64,000 nucleotides of DNA from Osmia lignaria lignaria. Lineage: Eukaryota; Arthropoda; Insecta; Hymenoptera; Megachilidae. Shown here piece after piece: positions 1 to 14,090 of the stretch. The stretch covers positions 9,794,001 to 9,858,000 of the forward strand of contig NC_135038.1 in the NCBI RefSeq assembly GCF_051020975.1, written 5' to 3'. The stretch's first letter is position 1; the number at the start of each line of letters is the position of its first letter. Made by a program: the position numbers and the translations under genes. Under the pieces are notes generated by a model, which saw only the letters and a list, made by a program, of their open reading frames with translations, made no database searches and had not been told where the DNA came from.

Positions 1-1713
1 GCCAATATTGCAAACATACTGTTAACTTGTAATCTCCAGTAATTGAGCCACTCGAGTTGTTCGACGTGAAATGTTTTGTGATCTGATTACTTCATATCCG
101 GCCCGTTCAATTTTCCTGGCAAATGCAGTGCCAATTAAGTAATAACCTCTCGAATAAGTACGTTCCCACATTGAACCAATGAAAACAAAGAGCCCGGGGA
201 AGCATTCAGCGATAACGAAGGAAAACGACCAGAGGGAGTAAGACTTCTACAGGGTGAGTAACTAGAAACCAAATACCTTTAGGGAAGAAACTGTTTTCGT
301 TAATTGCTATGCAAATTGCTGCTTATTTAAGTAGCTTCATTAGTTTTTATCTGTACGAATTTTAAACAGCCGAAATTTGAAAGAAATTCAATTGAAGTAA
401 TCTAATTGTCTGACCATTCAAAGACCTATACTACTAGTATGATCATATATGGTTTCTATACTACTTATCTGACTATCTATGGCCATTCTATTTATTCTAT
501 TTATAATTATTCAAGATACAGGTGTTTCATTTTCCACTTAACTTAAGCTTTTGAAGATGAATTTTTAATACTCATATTATTCGCAACTCTTATACATTTT
601 CACAATCTGTACAAGTGTATAATCAAAGACCTAATTAAACTTTTATAAAATCTTGAAATTCTAAGATTTTGAAATGGGAAATGGAGCAGTCAGAAAATTT
701 TAAAACTCTTAAGATCATGAAATCCTCAAATTTCTTAATAATGTAAAAATAAGTTAGAGATGAAGAAAGGGTTGTGATAGATATTGGTACCATCCGTGTA
801 AAAAAGAAAAATCAATCTTTGTGATATCAGTACCGGTACACCTATATACCAGGCCGTTTCAAAGGGTTAAGCTTCCCATTCGATACCTTGAATCAACAAT
901 GGAACTTACAATTCTTATCAATTTTATTTTCTCTCAATTATTCAATTATATGAAATTCATTCCAGCCATAAATAGTCTCCATGACATTGACACGTGAATA
1001 GAAACTGATCCAAGATTATGGGAAATTGATCGTCCTAAGGAATCCTATTTATCGAGCCTCATTATCAGGATTCTGTAGAATTCTCCGCCCAATAACTGAA
1101 TTATCACCATGCAGGTGGACGATACACGGATTGGGCGGTTGCTCGTAACCAGTCCGTAACACGTCATATGGTGTCGGTACCCTTTGTATCAGCCCATTCA
1201 AGGGAACATCGGCAATACCAACGACATACATTCGCCGCGTAGAACGACCCGGCTCGCACGTAATTCGCTATGCCACGGTGTGCGACGAAACGTAAGCTCT
1301 AACGATACGGAACGCTGGAATAAACCGTGTCCTGCGTCTGGCAGCTCGTCCCCTCTTCTGTTCCACGTCCCATTTCTCTTCTCCGAACCCTTGAAACAAC
1401 CATCCTCCACGACGATGCTTTTTCTTTTCCTTCGCGTCGATGCGCTGACAGCCTTGTTTCTACCCTCTCCGACCGGACCGAGTCGTTATCGATGGGTTCG
1501 ATTGCAAACAACCATCTCGTCAAGTCCTACTTTTCCATTGAATTGGGTTAAGCTGGTACCAACAAATCGGAGCTGCTCTTTTCAGAGCAATGAATAGCCT
1601 GCTTTTCGTCGTAGCTATGCTGGTTCGTGAATTAGGGTAGTAATTAGATTTTACTTCAAAATTATCAAAAGTGAAAGATTGCTATTCATATTATGTGTAT
1701 AAATTAATTATAT

Positions 1714-1933
1714 GCTTTTTCTTTTCTTTTTTATAATTGAAGATTTCTTTTTAATCTTTGATCAGCAGGAAGGGTAATAAAATTATAATTTTATCAATCA
1801 ATTGTAGGGGTGCCTTGAATTTTCGGTTACCCGCGCACCCCTGTAAGCAATTCATTGATAAAATTATAATTTTATTACTCTTTTCGCTATTTAAAGATTA
1901 AAAAGAAATCTTCAATTAAAAAAAAAGAAAGGG
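1714..1933. repeat. Fold-back hairpin with about 100-bp arms
   Basis: The left arm (about 1714-1813) and right arm (about 1834-1933) are inverted copies. Shared blocks include AATTGAAGATTTCTTTTTAA, GTAATAAAATTATAATTTTA and, next to the loop, GGGGTGC (1807-1813) against GCACCCC (1835-1841). The 20-base loop contains ttttcggttaccc. It is likely a fold-back MITE, but as intronic RNA it would also form a long hairpin. Confidence 0.8.
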
Positions 1934-4900
1934 CAGGTTATTAGTTAATACAGATTATTATTGTACACATAATTATTTGCTAAAGATTCAGAAAAATTAT
2001 TTTTCCTTTACATCTAATAATTATTAACGCTTTCTGTACGAATGAGGTACATGTTCGCATGGAAAATTTAATCCTTTAATGCTCTATTTATAATTTATGA
2101 CTCGTTGATCCTCTTATACGATGAAAATCTTTGTGTACAGTGCAGGTACAGCCATTACAATTAATAATTAACTGCAATAGCGTATGGAAAATCATCATAA
2201 GTTAATGCTGTTTTACCGTGGAAAGATGTTTACCGAGGATAAATTTGCTAGGTTCTTGCAAATTTTATACCGGAAGCCACGCCACCGAGGAACTAGTGGT
2301 TCCCCACAAAGGCACAGGACAACGGAGAAATTTCCCCTGATCTAATTTCAAAGGAAGCCACTTAATTTAAATGTCGCCCACCCAGTTGCCGCCTTCTCTC
2401 TCTCTATCGTTGTCTCTCTTGTTCTTTATCGTTCCTTCGGGTACGGAATTAATTGCTTCTTAAGGAACTGGAATTATGTTTTCACGAGTCACACCTTGCT
2501 CCTGTGGAATTTCCTGACTCCACCCACCCTTTCTTTTCCGCGCTTCAAAACCGTGGAGCGTGGTACTGTCTTGTATAAAGGCTAAATAAGACCACACCTA
2601 CTGTACTGTTCCAAATTGATTAGTCGTACATAAAATAGAGAAGGAGTATTCGATAAAAATTGAAAGAAAAATTCTTTATTTTTTCACTGATTAATTTTGC
2701 TACGAAAGCTTGGAACAACTTGTAGAATTATAAATTTTTAATTTGAATCAGATGAAGCGCTGTAAGCAGAAAAACTTTGAAATTATTTCTTAACGACGTC
2801 TTTTTCCTTCTCGCATTTTTCTTCCAGGAAAAAGCTTTCCAATTCTTCCATCTTTAATTAAATTATGTCCTCGATTGTACAGAATACCGGAGCAATTCAT
2901 CATCGTATTCTGAAGCCATCGAAAGAATATTCGATGAGGAATAAAAAGTTTTGAAAGTTGATGTTCATCCTGGAAAGAGCGAAAGCTATTTTCCAAAGAA
3001 TCGGTGAAACCGTTCAGAAAGGAAGCGAAAGATGGTAACAGAAGAGAGTGTTTCGCGTGGGAATTGCAAATGCAATCACTGGTATAAAAATTGGCTGTCA
3101 TCTGACGTGAAATGGAAGCGGGTGAAAGAAGTAGAACGGGACAGAGGGACAAAAACAAAATGTGTATAGGCGACCGTTAGATGAATCGTTCGGAAATCGA
3201 TTTCGGCTAGCATGACGCTTCGACGGGGTTGCAAATACGAAATTGCATATGTGTATCGAACGAACGAAGCTTATCGGATTCCAGTAGCCCGACCGACGTT
3301 TCATTCCTTTTCGTAATTCACATGGAGCGAATGCTCTGAATGAAATCCGTGTGAATTTATTCGAAAGAACGCCGTGTTCAATTCCTTTTGACCTTTCTTT
3401 GCATTCCTCTCGATAGAAAATTGCATTTTTCAAGTATTATACTGTTCACTATCAATTTTTTTTAGACATGGCAATATTTTTATAATTTCTTCTAATTTGT
3501 AATTTCAACGTTTTTAATTGAAAAACTAACAAAATCAAAATTTCAATTTCTGTTTTTGTTTTTGATAGAAAAATGGCGATGAATTTTTAAAAATCTAACT
3601 TTGGTTATATTAATATTAAAAGTAATTTAGAAATAAAAATGTATAACTTTCAGTTATTATTGATTATTATATAACTTCAATTAAAGAGTAAGAAATATCC
3701 TGCAGAATTGTTTTTCCTCTGGCAAAACAAATATAGAGATAAAATGTTAGCCCGCAGGATTCGAATCTGATCGAAATTCCGAGCCCCCATATATCTTTTC
3801 CGAACGGACAGAGTAACGTAGGACACAGGCGGGGCAGATTTTTTTCGTCGATGAATCTTCGAAACTTCCTTGAGAACCGATAAGCTTCGGCCCATCCAGC
3901 GAAAATGAACGCGTTAGTGCACTGGCGGGCCTGTGGCCGATAAATTTTCGGAGAATCTTATCTAACGGCACACGAAGGATGTTGCCTGACCGACTTGTAA
4001 AATGGATGAACAGAGAAGATCTCAGACGTGTACGGCTTCGGTCAATATACCCCCTTGGCTAGCCTCGTCGAATCGAGAAAAAGGTATAGCCATAATAAAG
4101 ACGAATAGTCGGTGGCTGAGAAAAGTTGCTAACTGGAAATTTCAGGGGTGAAACTACGCCTTTGGGGTCGAGATAGTCAAGAACTAAAGATACTTACTTA
4201 AACTTCCGTTAAAAGTATTTAGATTTATTATTAATACTTTCAGGGCGCATAATTCCTAGAATCTTACATTTTTTTTTTCCAATTTAAAATGGTACTATCA
4301 ATAAATTTATATTTTACAATGTAATAATGTAAAGATTTACGTATTGAAATTAAGAATACATCAAAATACCACATAATGAGTAGATGAACTTAATAAACGT
4401 TTAATTAGAGGCTAATGACATTTTATTACTTGAGAATAGATGGTATGAAAGTTTGATGCAAAAAGAAAATAAACTTAACTGGTCTTTCACTATGCAAATA
4501 CCGGGCAGTAAAACCCTAATCGTGTCTTAGAATATTACGATCTGATTCTACAATCATGTTACCTCGCTCGTAAACTAGTCGTTGTAAAATTTTTAACGGC
4601 GAAACATCGGGCCGAGTAAAGTGTAAAGTAGATCGAACACGGTTTCAGCCTCTATCACAAACGTCTGATTTATACCAAGCTATACTACTTGCGATAGCGT
4701 GGGTTAAAAGAACCGTTCTACTAAAAAATATTTTATAACTCTTAAACTTGTAGCTTTATTGAAAAATAACCGATCTGAAACCTTTTATCTCGTAAACAAT
4801 GCATCGTGTGTAAATAATTTGATCAATATTCAATTTAAATATTCATAAAATTCGCTTTAGTTTAATATGTAGGATTTGCAAATATTTAAAAATAAGAGAA

Positions 4901-5359
4901 GTGCAATTTAAACGTATTTTTAGGAAAGCAAAATGTTTATTCGAATGGATATTACAGAATTCAATCATTTTTCTTGTTTGATCAATTCAAGAGCTCGCCA
5001 GTTTAAACATTTTTTTTACCGTTTGCATTTTAATATCAGTGTCGCGGAAATGCATCGAGTCAGTGCAACAGGTGACATGATTCGAAATTGTCAACATTTC
5101 GTCTGACGATAAAATCGGATCGTAGTTCACACGTTACGCCCTTCTGTTGGGAGGATCTCAGACAATTCCTCAAATCGCTCAGTGACAATCAGACACGTTT
5201 CAACGCTGACACGCATCACGTTTGCGTCGTTGCGTGCGAGTAATCCGTTCACATTCCGTTTAGCAATAGATTTCTACGTGTAACAAGTGATAGAAATGAT
5301 AGAAATTATTGAAATACTTCTATCGACATATATATTAACTTTTGCCAATAATACAATAT

Positions 5360-5549
5360 TTTAACTTTGTACGACGGACCATGGAGAGAGCCACAATTTT
5401 ATGTTACTTTCATTTTCTAAATTTTACACTAATCTTTTAAAAAATTATTTTTACAACATATGAAACTCTTTCGTATAAAAATTATACATTTAACTTTAAA
5501 TTAAGTATGGGTCACGATCGTTCCAGGCTCCGCTGGTTCAAGGGTTAAA
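5360..5549 (+). repeat. GGACCATGG-family short repeat, near-full copy
   Basis: The copy runs from TTTAACTTTGTACGACGGAC through CATGGAGAGAGCC to GGTTCAAGGGTTAAA. Its two ends form an imperfect inverted repeat (TTTAACYYTTG type). The interior is A/T-rich with the word CATTTTCTAAATTTTACAC, which recurs in other copies. It is the best reference copy in + orientation. No coding capacity, so a MITE or similar non-autonomous element is inferred. Confidence 0.7.
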
Positions 5550-6424
5550 TAATGGGTTAAATCTTCATACTAATTTACATATTTTTACTCCTATATTTAT
5601 ATTTTCATTTTTCCAATTTATTTTCATTGCAAGAACATCGATACATTAAACAGAAATTGTTTTAATACTAAAATTACATATAAAAGCGACAACTATTACT
5701 GTTCAATTGAATCAACTGAAATTGACAGTCATAGCTAACGCGAAGACATAGTAATTTTATTAGAACGAACTGTATAGCAAACGACGATGAGCGAAGAGTC
5801 ATCCGTGAGAAGCTTCTTGTCGTCGAAAGTTGACCGAATGCGAAACTACGAAACCGCTCTGCATTTCCCTCGAATCTGTCTCCCTCTCGCTCAGGGCTTC
5901 ATCAAAGTTTGTTACTCGATTTCTCCGAACATGGGGAAGTTAAAAGCTGTTAGCCGACGCTGATAATCGAGAACTCGGACAGCTCGATGGTTGGGTCTAA
6001 TTATCGCGGCAATAATTCAGCGGAAATTAGTCGGTCAGCGTAGCACCGTCCGTGCTTGGTGAATTATAACATGATTTGTTCGCACGCTCGGGACCACCAT
6101 GGCCACGAAAACTCGCAGGGAATTGTTATGTCGGGGCTTTTGCGCGTCCACGATTCGTTTCAATTAGCTTGACGCAGGAACAACGCGAGATCCGACTATG
6201 AGAATGAAGAATAGAGAGTGTGCAACTCGAACTAGTTAATTTTCTCTTGTCTGTGGTTAAACACAATTGAAACTGTCAATTAAAATTGTTGGGTATTTAG
6301 TTGAATTGACACGAGACTGAATGAACGCTCAAAAAGCTATGAAATTTTATAAAAATTAACTTATAATGTAAAATAAAATTTCATTTACTAACACCTTAAT
6401 TTCAGAGTTTAGAACATAAGTTTG

Positions 6425-6560
6425 TAGTTTAATATTAGAATTTAGAATTAAAAATTAGAATTTGGAATTAAAACTGGAATTCAGGATTCAAGTTAAAAAT
6501 TGGAATTCAGAATTGAAGTTAAAATTTAGAATTAGAATTCAAAATGAAGATGTTAAATTC
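6425..6560. repeat. AT-rich minisatellite, units around TTAGAATT
   Basis: Repeated variants of TTAGAATTTAGAATTAAAA and GGAATTCAGAATTGAAGTTA alternate across about 135 bp. The copies are degenerate. Confidence 0.6.
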
Positions 6561-9479
6561 TAAATTTGAAAATTAGTATATTAGTAAAAGGAATTTTGTT
6601 TTGCGATATAAACATATATTTTCAAGATTTTTTATAAATTTTTTGACTTTTTTAATTCTAATTTAATTTAGAATTTTCCATTGCCTAAATTTTACATTAT
6701 TTCCCCAATATATGAAAGTCTTTTTTTATAAATGTGAATGCCTTTAGAAAAGGATTAAGAAGAAATAGTAATGATAGTACGTTAAATTGCGAAAGTTAGT
6801 ATTTTAAATTGCTTATTTTACCGAGTGTTTACCGCAACTATAAGGTAACGTAACGAGATTGGATATTCTGAAATCGATTCACCTAAGCTCCTGCCGGTAA
6901 TAATCGTGAGAGGATCCTTTGAACTTGAATTTGTAGATGGTTTCCTAACTTGTGCAGGCTCGTCTAACTTTCTATCTCATTTACCACGAATCCAGGATAG
7001 CTCAATACCGCAGACGTATAGTTACTCGATATTTGAAGTCCGGGGAATGTGGAATCGATCATGGGATACCGTACGTTTCCACTTTTCTGGGATACACTCT
7101 AGTTATGTTCTAGCACTTTATTACCTTATTACTTTTAAATATGGTGTAATTAATATGTTAATTACGTAATTCGTGAAGAATAATATAGCAATCGAATCAA
7201 ATTATTTCTAAATTTCTCAACATAGTTTTCATACCATCAGAAAATGAATCAATCCGCTTCTAAATTTAATTTTAGATACTCTAAAACGAAATTTGAAATT
7301 TGAGAGGAAACTTTAAAATGAAATTTTGTGAAAACGAAGATGGATTAGAAGTAATCGCAAAGTTACTTTCTGCAGGATCAAATAACCTAGAGTCGAATAT
7401 AACCATTAGAAAAAGTTTTAGTAGAAAGTTAAATACTATCGAACAGCCTACGTTGAAAATAATTATTGAGCGAAAGCTTCCGGGTAAAGTTTCCGGGAAA
7501 CTTAAATCCACCCACGCACCTGCAGCAAAGTCTCGGAACGAGAAACCTTTAACTCTAACGTCATGATGTAACAACGAACTATGCTACAGCATAAAATTTA
7601 ATTTTATTCTTGATAGAGTTACAGTATGCATCGTTTTTCATACTTTACTATTTCATGGGGTTGTGGAAGGTTTTAGATTTCTAAATTCACAATTAAAATC
7701 CATTTTATCTTTTGAAACTTTTCTGTTTTTCTTTCTTTTTTATTTATCCATTATTAGCTATCTTATTTTTATTTATTATTTATTACTAGTTATTTTTACT
7801 TTTATTTATTATTTGTTGTTAGTTTCAAAGTTTTTTAAATTTGAATTTGAATTTGGGATTTTTAATCATAAAAATAGAGTATAAAAGATATGGAAAATTT
7901 GTAAGAATCTTAGACTCGTGCAACTACAATAAAGAAAATAGTACATGCATATTTGAATAAAAAAGGATTACAAAAAATTAAAAGCAATTACTTGAAAACT
8001 CCATTCAACACATTTTCCATTCTTTCTCTTTTTTTTTCTTGTATTTTCCTATTTGTACACCGCCGAACAATGAATTACATCGAATGATAGGTTCGTGGCG
8101 GTGAAACGTGGAGAGGTTGCAGTAAATTCAGAGAATCGGTTTAAAGTCCCGCTTTCAATTCGTTCGATTGCATTTTAATACCCGCGGTCGCCATTAAGTT
8201 TCTATCGTGTTAAACGCTGGCATCCCGGCCACAGAACAATGCAGTTTACAGCTAATGGAAAAGTGAACCCAGGAGAGGCCGGTTCCGATCGAAAATCCAC
8301 CATGATCGAGCTTTTTGTCCACGTTGCTGTTTGTTGTTTTGGCTGAACAACGATGGTTTTGTATTTCTATTTGCCGTAGCCGCCAAATCTGCGGAGATTA
8401 TCGTTCGATTTTCGCGGAATAAAAAACGCACGAATTGAATGGACTATGCTTTCAAGCTTTTCTGACTATTCTATTTGCTTTCACGTTCTCTGTCCATATA
8501 TTCATTGCTACTCCTTATTTTTTTTCTATTCTAAAAATGTAGCGCCTTTAAATCTTTAATTAATATTTATTAAAAGTGTGCTGGGACCCAAAAATTTCGA
8601 GTACCTGGTAATTGGATCGGGTCCACATTGTTCATATTTTTCATGGGCGCAAAGCGCCTGGTGGGTGTAGTTATAACCCTTTCTGGTTAGCTTGTTTGGC
8701 CCAAGATGAAAGCTTCTTACGTCGATGAAGTGTTGGATCTTCCATATCCGATTCAGTGATTGGCAAACCATGAGATAGTAATTTGTCCTTGCCTGGATCG
8801 ATTGGGGGTGGTGACTGCTGGGCAGTGGATTATGGAAAAGGATTGATTCTCTTTTCTTTATATCAATTATTTGTACCACAGTTATTCAAAATCGATTTGT
8901 GTTTCAAACTATCCTGTTCTACTGAAGTTATTCTAATTTTGAAACGAGGTAATATTGAAATACCTCAATGTTTCCTAATTATACAGAATCATTGAGTAAA
9001 ATGAAATTATAATTTGTGATGTACTATGTGTGAAATTCATTTACAAACTCATTGAAACTTTAATTAATAAATCACTCTATTAATTAATGAGTAGGGTAAT
9101 CAAATATTAAAGCATGGAATGATGTTAATATTTATTGCAAAATTCTGTAGAATATTATTTGTTATATCCAATTTAAAAGTTTCTATAAACATCAGCAATT
9201 AATCTGATCACCAAAAATTAAAAATTCTCTATTTTAAACCTTCATTTCAACTACTTATCGATTGACACTGGAAGGTCGAATAATTTCGAACACCTTCACG
9301 AGTGTCCTTGTCCCTGGTGCTCGTGCGAGCATGAGTGCACAGAAACGATCCCCTTCGAGAACCTTTCAAACCTGCGTTAATTAGGTGAAACAGGTTCGCG
9401 GCACTTATCGACTCAGGGAAAATCGAACAGTTAATTTTCCGTGAAAGGTTTCTTGGTCGTTGCAAAATCAACCTACCAA

Positions 9480-9900
9480 CGGCTGCTACTCAAAGGATGC
9501 AGGGGTTCACGAAGGTGGTCCGGAAATGTGGAAGAGGTTGGGTTCGGATGGTTGCAAGCACGTAGAGAACGATCGCGCGTACCACGTTAATTGGCGAATC
9601 ACGGCCAAATGAAATTGTCGTGAGCGTTTGATCTAATTAGTCGTGGGGCCTGGTGATGCGCCTACGGGCCGCAGAACCATAATTAAAGGGCGGACTCGAA
9701 TTAACGGCGAGTCTCTGCCGGTTTCGACCCACCCCCTACGGCGTTGCGTTCGATTTTCTACCGTTGTGAATTTTGGCTACCGCCACCTCTGCTCCTCTCT
9801 CGATCGCCTAGCGTTTTAATTAAGATCAGCCGGAATCGGATTATCCGTTAACGATAACGATAGGAACCTATACGTTCGTTTGTCGCGGTTTTCAAACGGA
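9480..9900. promoter_or_regulatory. GC-richer island with homeodomain-type site: candidate regulatory DNA
   Basis: A compositional island inside AT-rich intron. It contains the palindromic homeodomain core CTAATTAG (9633-9640) and a second TAATTA site near 9678. No consistent open frame. Enhancer function is inference only. Confidence 0.3.
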
Positions 9901-10299
9901 TGAATATCGGGTGAGGTTGGCTTTTTGGTAGAATTTTGATAACGAAATCGTATTACATAGCGCGAGCCATACTACTCAACCAGTTTACAAAGGGGAGCAA
10001 AGGTGAATCAATAAAACCATTTTGAGCAGAAACCTATTATTCAAGAAATGATGTGACTATTTCAGTTTTAAGAAACTAATAATTTATTTTTGAATTTTTA
10101 TAATATTTTTGAAATACCAATTCCTATTGTTTTATAATTTTATTAGCGAATATAAAATTTACTGAAAAGTAAGAAAGAAAATATTTCGATTAAATTATCA
10201 AATTAATGAAAAATTATTATCTAATTAATTACTTTCATTTGTCATCAATTTCTTTTACGAATTCGTTACAAATTTTTGTGTCTGCTATTAAATGGTCGA

Positions 10300-10620
10300 T
10301 GGATTTTAATGATGTATCCATTGGAAATCTTGGTTCCAGTTACGACCACAAGTTTTTTAGTTACCACAGTCGATGAACATGGAGGTGGACCCGCGTTTCC
10401 CTTAATGGCAGCACCGATTTTTCCTCGTTGAATTTATAGCCGGCGGATAATCCGATAGCGGCCAATTGTGGGAGGGTATTTTGTCAGCGATTAGATGGCG
10501 ATTTGTGGGAGGAGGCGGTAAATTTTTCCCGGGGATTCGGTGCTACCGATTAAAATGGAAATTCCGGCTGGCGCATTTGCATAAATAACGGAGAAGTGGC
10601 GCGGCGTTGAATGAAACTGA
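10300..10620. promoter_or_regulatory. GC-richer island with an octamer (POU) site: candidate regulatory DNA
   Basis: Contains ATTTGCAT (10575-10582), the inverse of the POU octamer ATGCAAAT, plus GATTAGATGGCGATTTGTGG. No coding frame of note. Confidence 0.3.
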
Positions 10621-13600
10621 GAATCGTTCGCCACGATTTATGTTTTCGATTGTTTTTACCGACGATCGTTGCGAACGAAACGCCATACTCGTGCCTTAAA
10701 ACCCTGCACCATCATAGCCTATTAACTCTTTTCAATCCGCCTGCATTTCATTATTTGAGGATACTAAATATGAAATTTTCATTATTCTATTAATTGAAGC
10801 AAAATTTTAATTAAATATCTGTCGTTGATGATAACCATCTGAACTGGCAAATTTTTGAAATAATTTATTGAGATATATATATTTCTTATATTTTCTTTTC
10901 TACAAGGTGGTGTCTTCTTAGGTGGTGATCCAAGTTTTACTTTCACGTATATTGAAAAACTTTTTCTATCTGTGTATTTTCTTTGAAGAAATAGATTGCA
11001 TATTTAAATAAAATTCTCGTTGCAATACAAGTGAAAATTTCTCAATCATGTGACTTTGATTTTCTATCAAACTTGACAGACTTGTATTGCTTGTAGGAAT
11101 AAGTCAAAGAAATAGGTCTTAAATTACAGTTTGATGGTTTCATATTTTTGAATAATAGTTAAAACTACATAATACTTGCATTTTCCACATTTAAATGTGA
11201 TGAAATAAATTTTGATTATAGTTCAATCTTTTTATCAAAAATATGCATTTCCAATAAACACCTATAGTTAAATGATGGTACACTATGATATGTCAGTCTT
11301 CGAATAAAACCCCATGGAAGCAACCCTATGGCGTTCAGTCAGATACCATAATTTATATCTACATTTTAATTTTAACTCCATCTTTCTACCAAACTATGAA
11401 TCTGCAAACAGTGTCTGTAGTTTAGTGATAGCAGTTTCCTCATATTATGTCAGTCTTTGAACAAATGGTCCGCAGTTCCTTGTACCCCACAAAACAGCAC
11501 CATGGCGTCCAGCAAATTACTTTCGTCAGATTCCGTCTCGGCGACGGGTCCATTAGCAGAAACCTATTCTACGCTTTTGCAATCGACGAGCCATTCGAAC
11601 CGCGGGCTACGTCCCCGTCCAATCTCCGTTATTCTCGGCCAACGCCAATGTGGCACCCTTCGTTTCCCATTCATTCCCCGGCTGAATGAACCGCTGGTCC
11701 ATGGGGACCGAGAGGTAGAGAGTGTTTGGCGCGTGTTGGCGCGTCAGCTCGCGGCGTCCTCGCGCGACTAGGTCAGAAACGCGGTTCTCGAAACGAGCAG
11801 GCTTGCAGCGAACGAACGATAACGCGACGGAGACAATGAAAGCTGGCCAACAATGGCCTCTGGGACTGGCAAGATGGCTGTAGGGCTAGTGAAAAGAGGA
11901 TGCGATGGCTGGAACGGACAAATGACGAGAATCTACCCCATCTCGTTCGTCGAAGGTGTACACCCCGCCACCATTTAACATGTAGCTGATGAATAGCTAC
12001 GCGAAAGAATAGCGAGAGGGATCCCTCTGGTGACTCGTCAGGGCTTGCCAGATTTTTGTCCTCGCTGATCTATCGACAGGCTGCATTCTTCCTTCGAACG
12101 ATCTTTTCTTGCTTGATGGATAACGTTTCACTTGGATCTCTCTGCTTGGTGGAAAATAATGAATAGATTGGGGATGTTTTTTATGCAAATGAGGACATTT
12201 TGATGCATCATCAAAATTATCCATCGACCATTTAATAGTAGACACAAAAATTTCTAACGAATTTGTAAAAGAAATTGATGACAAATTAATTAGACGATAA
12301 TTTTTAATTAATTTGATAATTTAACGCAATCTTAAAATAGTGAAATTTTTAAAATATTGCAAAGATTTGAAAATATTTTGAAAGGAAAAAAGATAAAAGT
12401 CGTGCAAAATTATTTATATCCCAATACACCATAGAAGTGGTAGAATAAATGATGATGGCAGACTTTTTATTGACTTATACTACTGATTTCCTTTTTTGTA
12501 TTGTTATTCTTCACTTTACTTTTATCTGCTTTGTCAGATGCTAATTACTATTCAAAAATTAGTAATTCTGCAGGATAGCTTCTCCAAATTAATTGCATTT
12601 CATGTGAATCAATGAAATGTTCACTTAATTTTTTCATTTTCTTCGTTTTTTCAATATATCTTTTCTTTGAATATATTCATTATTCCTGTTCCTTTTCTAC
12701 GCAAAATTATTCAATGCTTCAACTTGCAATTGAATCTCGTCCGAGATGTTTTCAACCGTTAATTAAAACTGATAAGAATAATGGATACAGGTAAATGAAT
12801 TTGAAAACATAATTTACGTTTTCACTGAAACAAAGGTACGCAAAAATGTGGACGATTTACCAAGATTGTAGTTCATAAGACTCAGCTCGTATCTAGATGA
12901 AACGGTACTCTCGAGTATTTCAATTTTACACATTTTTAGAGAATTAAAATGCATTTCTTCTTCAAGTATTCTTTTCAGTCTGAAATTCTCGCGTTCGTAG
13001 AGAATTATTTCAACACTCTATATCAATGAACCTTAAAATATCTTTGCAAGGTTAAAATAAAGAAAATTAAACACAAAGTTAACGTTAATTAGTGAAAATG
13101 GGATAAATTAATTCGAGGAACAGTGTGAGAATGAACGCTTGCATCTTTGAACGTTAGAATAGAATTAATTCGCTCAAATTTCTCGAGATTCGTTGTTCTC
13201 CGCAGCCACTAACACGGTGCGCCTACACCTTCCGACTTCTTCCGGTCGATAAAGGATATCTTCTGCTTCCGTGGTTTGCTTTCTGAGATAGCGCATTCAG
13301 CAAAACGTTGCATTGTAACGTTGCTGCAACGATGCACGCGTTATGCACCCCGCGTGAAATGTTTGCGGAATCTGTGGTCGAGGGAAACGAATACCTGCTT
13401 TTGCATGTCGAGGTCCGTTTCGCTAAAGAATGTTTGGTGATCCATTTCAATTTGTTATCGAGGAAATTGCAGAAATTCTGTGGAAAAAGGAAAGGTTTGT
13501 TGTGAAATGATCGGATCTCTCAATTGTTGACAACTGCTACTTATGTCATTATTTCATTGTTTAATACATTGCTGGAGTTATTTTCTATTGAAAAATATTG

Positions 13601-13682
13601 GCATTAACCTCTGATCAATTATTATAAAATAAGATCAATTGATTGTTTACCTATTACACGTAATAAGAGATTAATTTTGACA

Positions 13683-14084
13683 GTAAGTAGTACGAGTTCA
13701 TAATTGGTCAGCCATATCAAAGCATAAACTCTAATACTATTTCACGACATAAAAGTTTCACAAAGTTGCATATATGGCATATTAATTTGTAGCTTAAAAT
13801 TGAATGAAAACAACTGGGTAGATGTTCCATTAATATTGTTAATGCAAAATGGCTGGTTCTTTATTGAAGCAATGAATTAATATTATTTATTAGTGTTAAC
13901 TACAGCAAAGAATTATCCATTTTCTATTAAAAATATTAACAAAACGTTTATACAGTTATTTTTATCACACTTCAAACTGTAAATTAATGTATTATAAGTA
14001 CTACTTTAAGATACTTCCGTGTCATGAAATCGTATTAGATTTTGTTTCGACATGTCTGACCAAATATACACCCATACTACTTAC
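13683..14084. mobile_element. MITE with GTAAGTAGTA ends, about 120-bp terminal inverted repeats
   Basis: The left end reads GTAAGTAGTACGAG then ATAATTGGTCAG. The right end is its inverse (CTGACCAAATATACACCC then TACTACTTAC). The similarity continues inward on both sides through CTAATACTATTTCACGACAT on the left and its inverse on the right. No protein is encoded. A second, partial copy abuts it at about 14091-14200, and related copies lie near 22200, 36430 and 43010. Confidence 0.7.
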
Positions 14085-14090
14085 TCTAAG

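Noticed and set aside
180..252. Short open stretch before a strong donor (CAGG|GTGAGT) at about 252
   Set aside because: Phase does not match exon A, no acceptor or start codon is seen, and the translation does not resemble the family.
8556..8879. 107-codon minus-strand frame
   Set aside because: No domain recognised and no flanking gene structure; may be a decayed repeat but boundaries cannot be shown.
11860..11890. GGCCTCTGG reading Gly-Leu-Trp, a hallmark of claudin/TARP first loops
   Set aside because: The surrounding frame lacks the following Cys pattern and has no splice signals.
12612..12793. Open frame ending in a donor (ATACAG|GTAAAT) with the phase needed to join exon A
   Set aside because: The donor phase fits and the joint codon would be Arg, but there is no acceptor at a sensible place, most of the frame is Phe/Ile-rich AT translation, and no TARP loop motif (GLW, paired Cys) is present.
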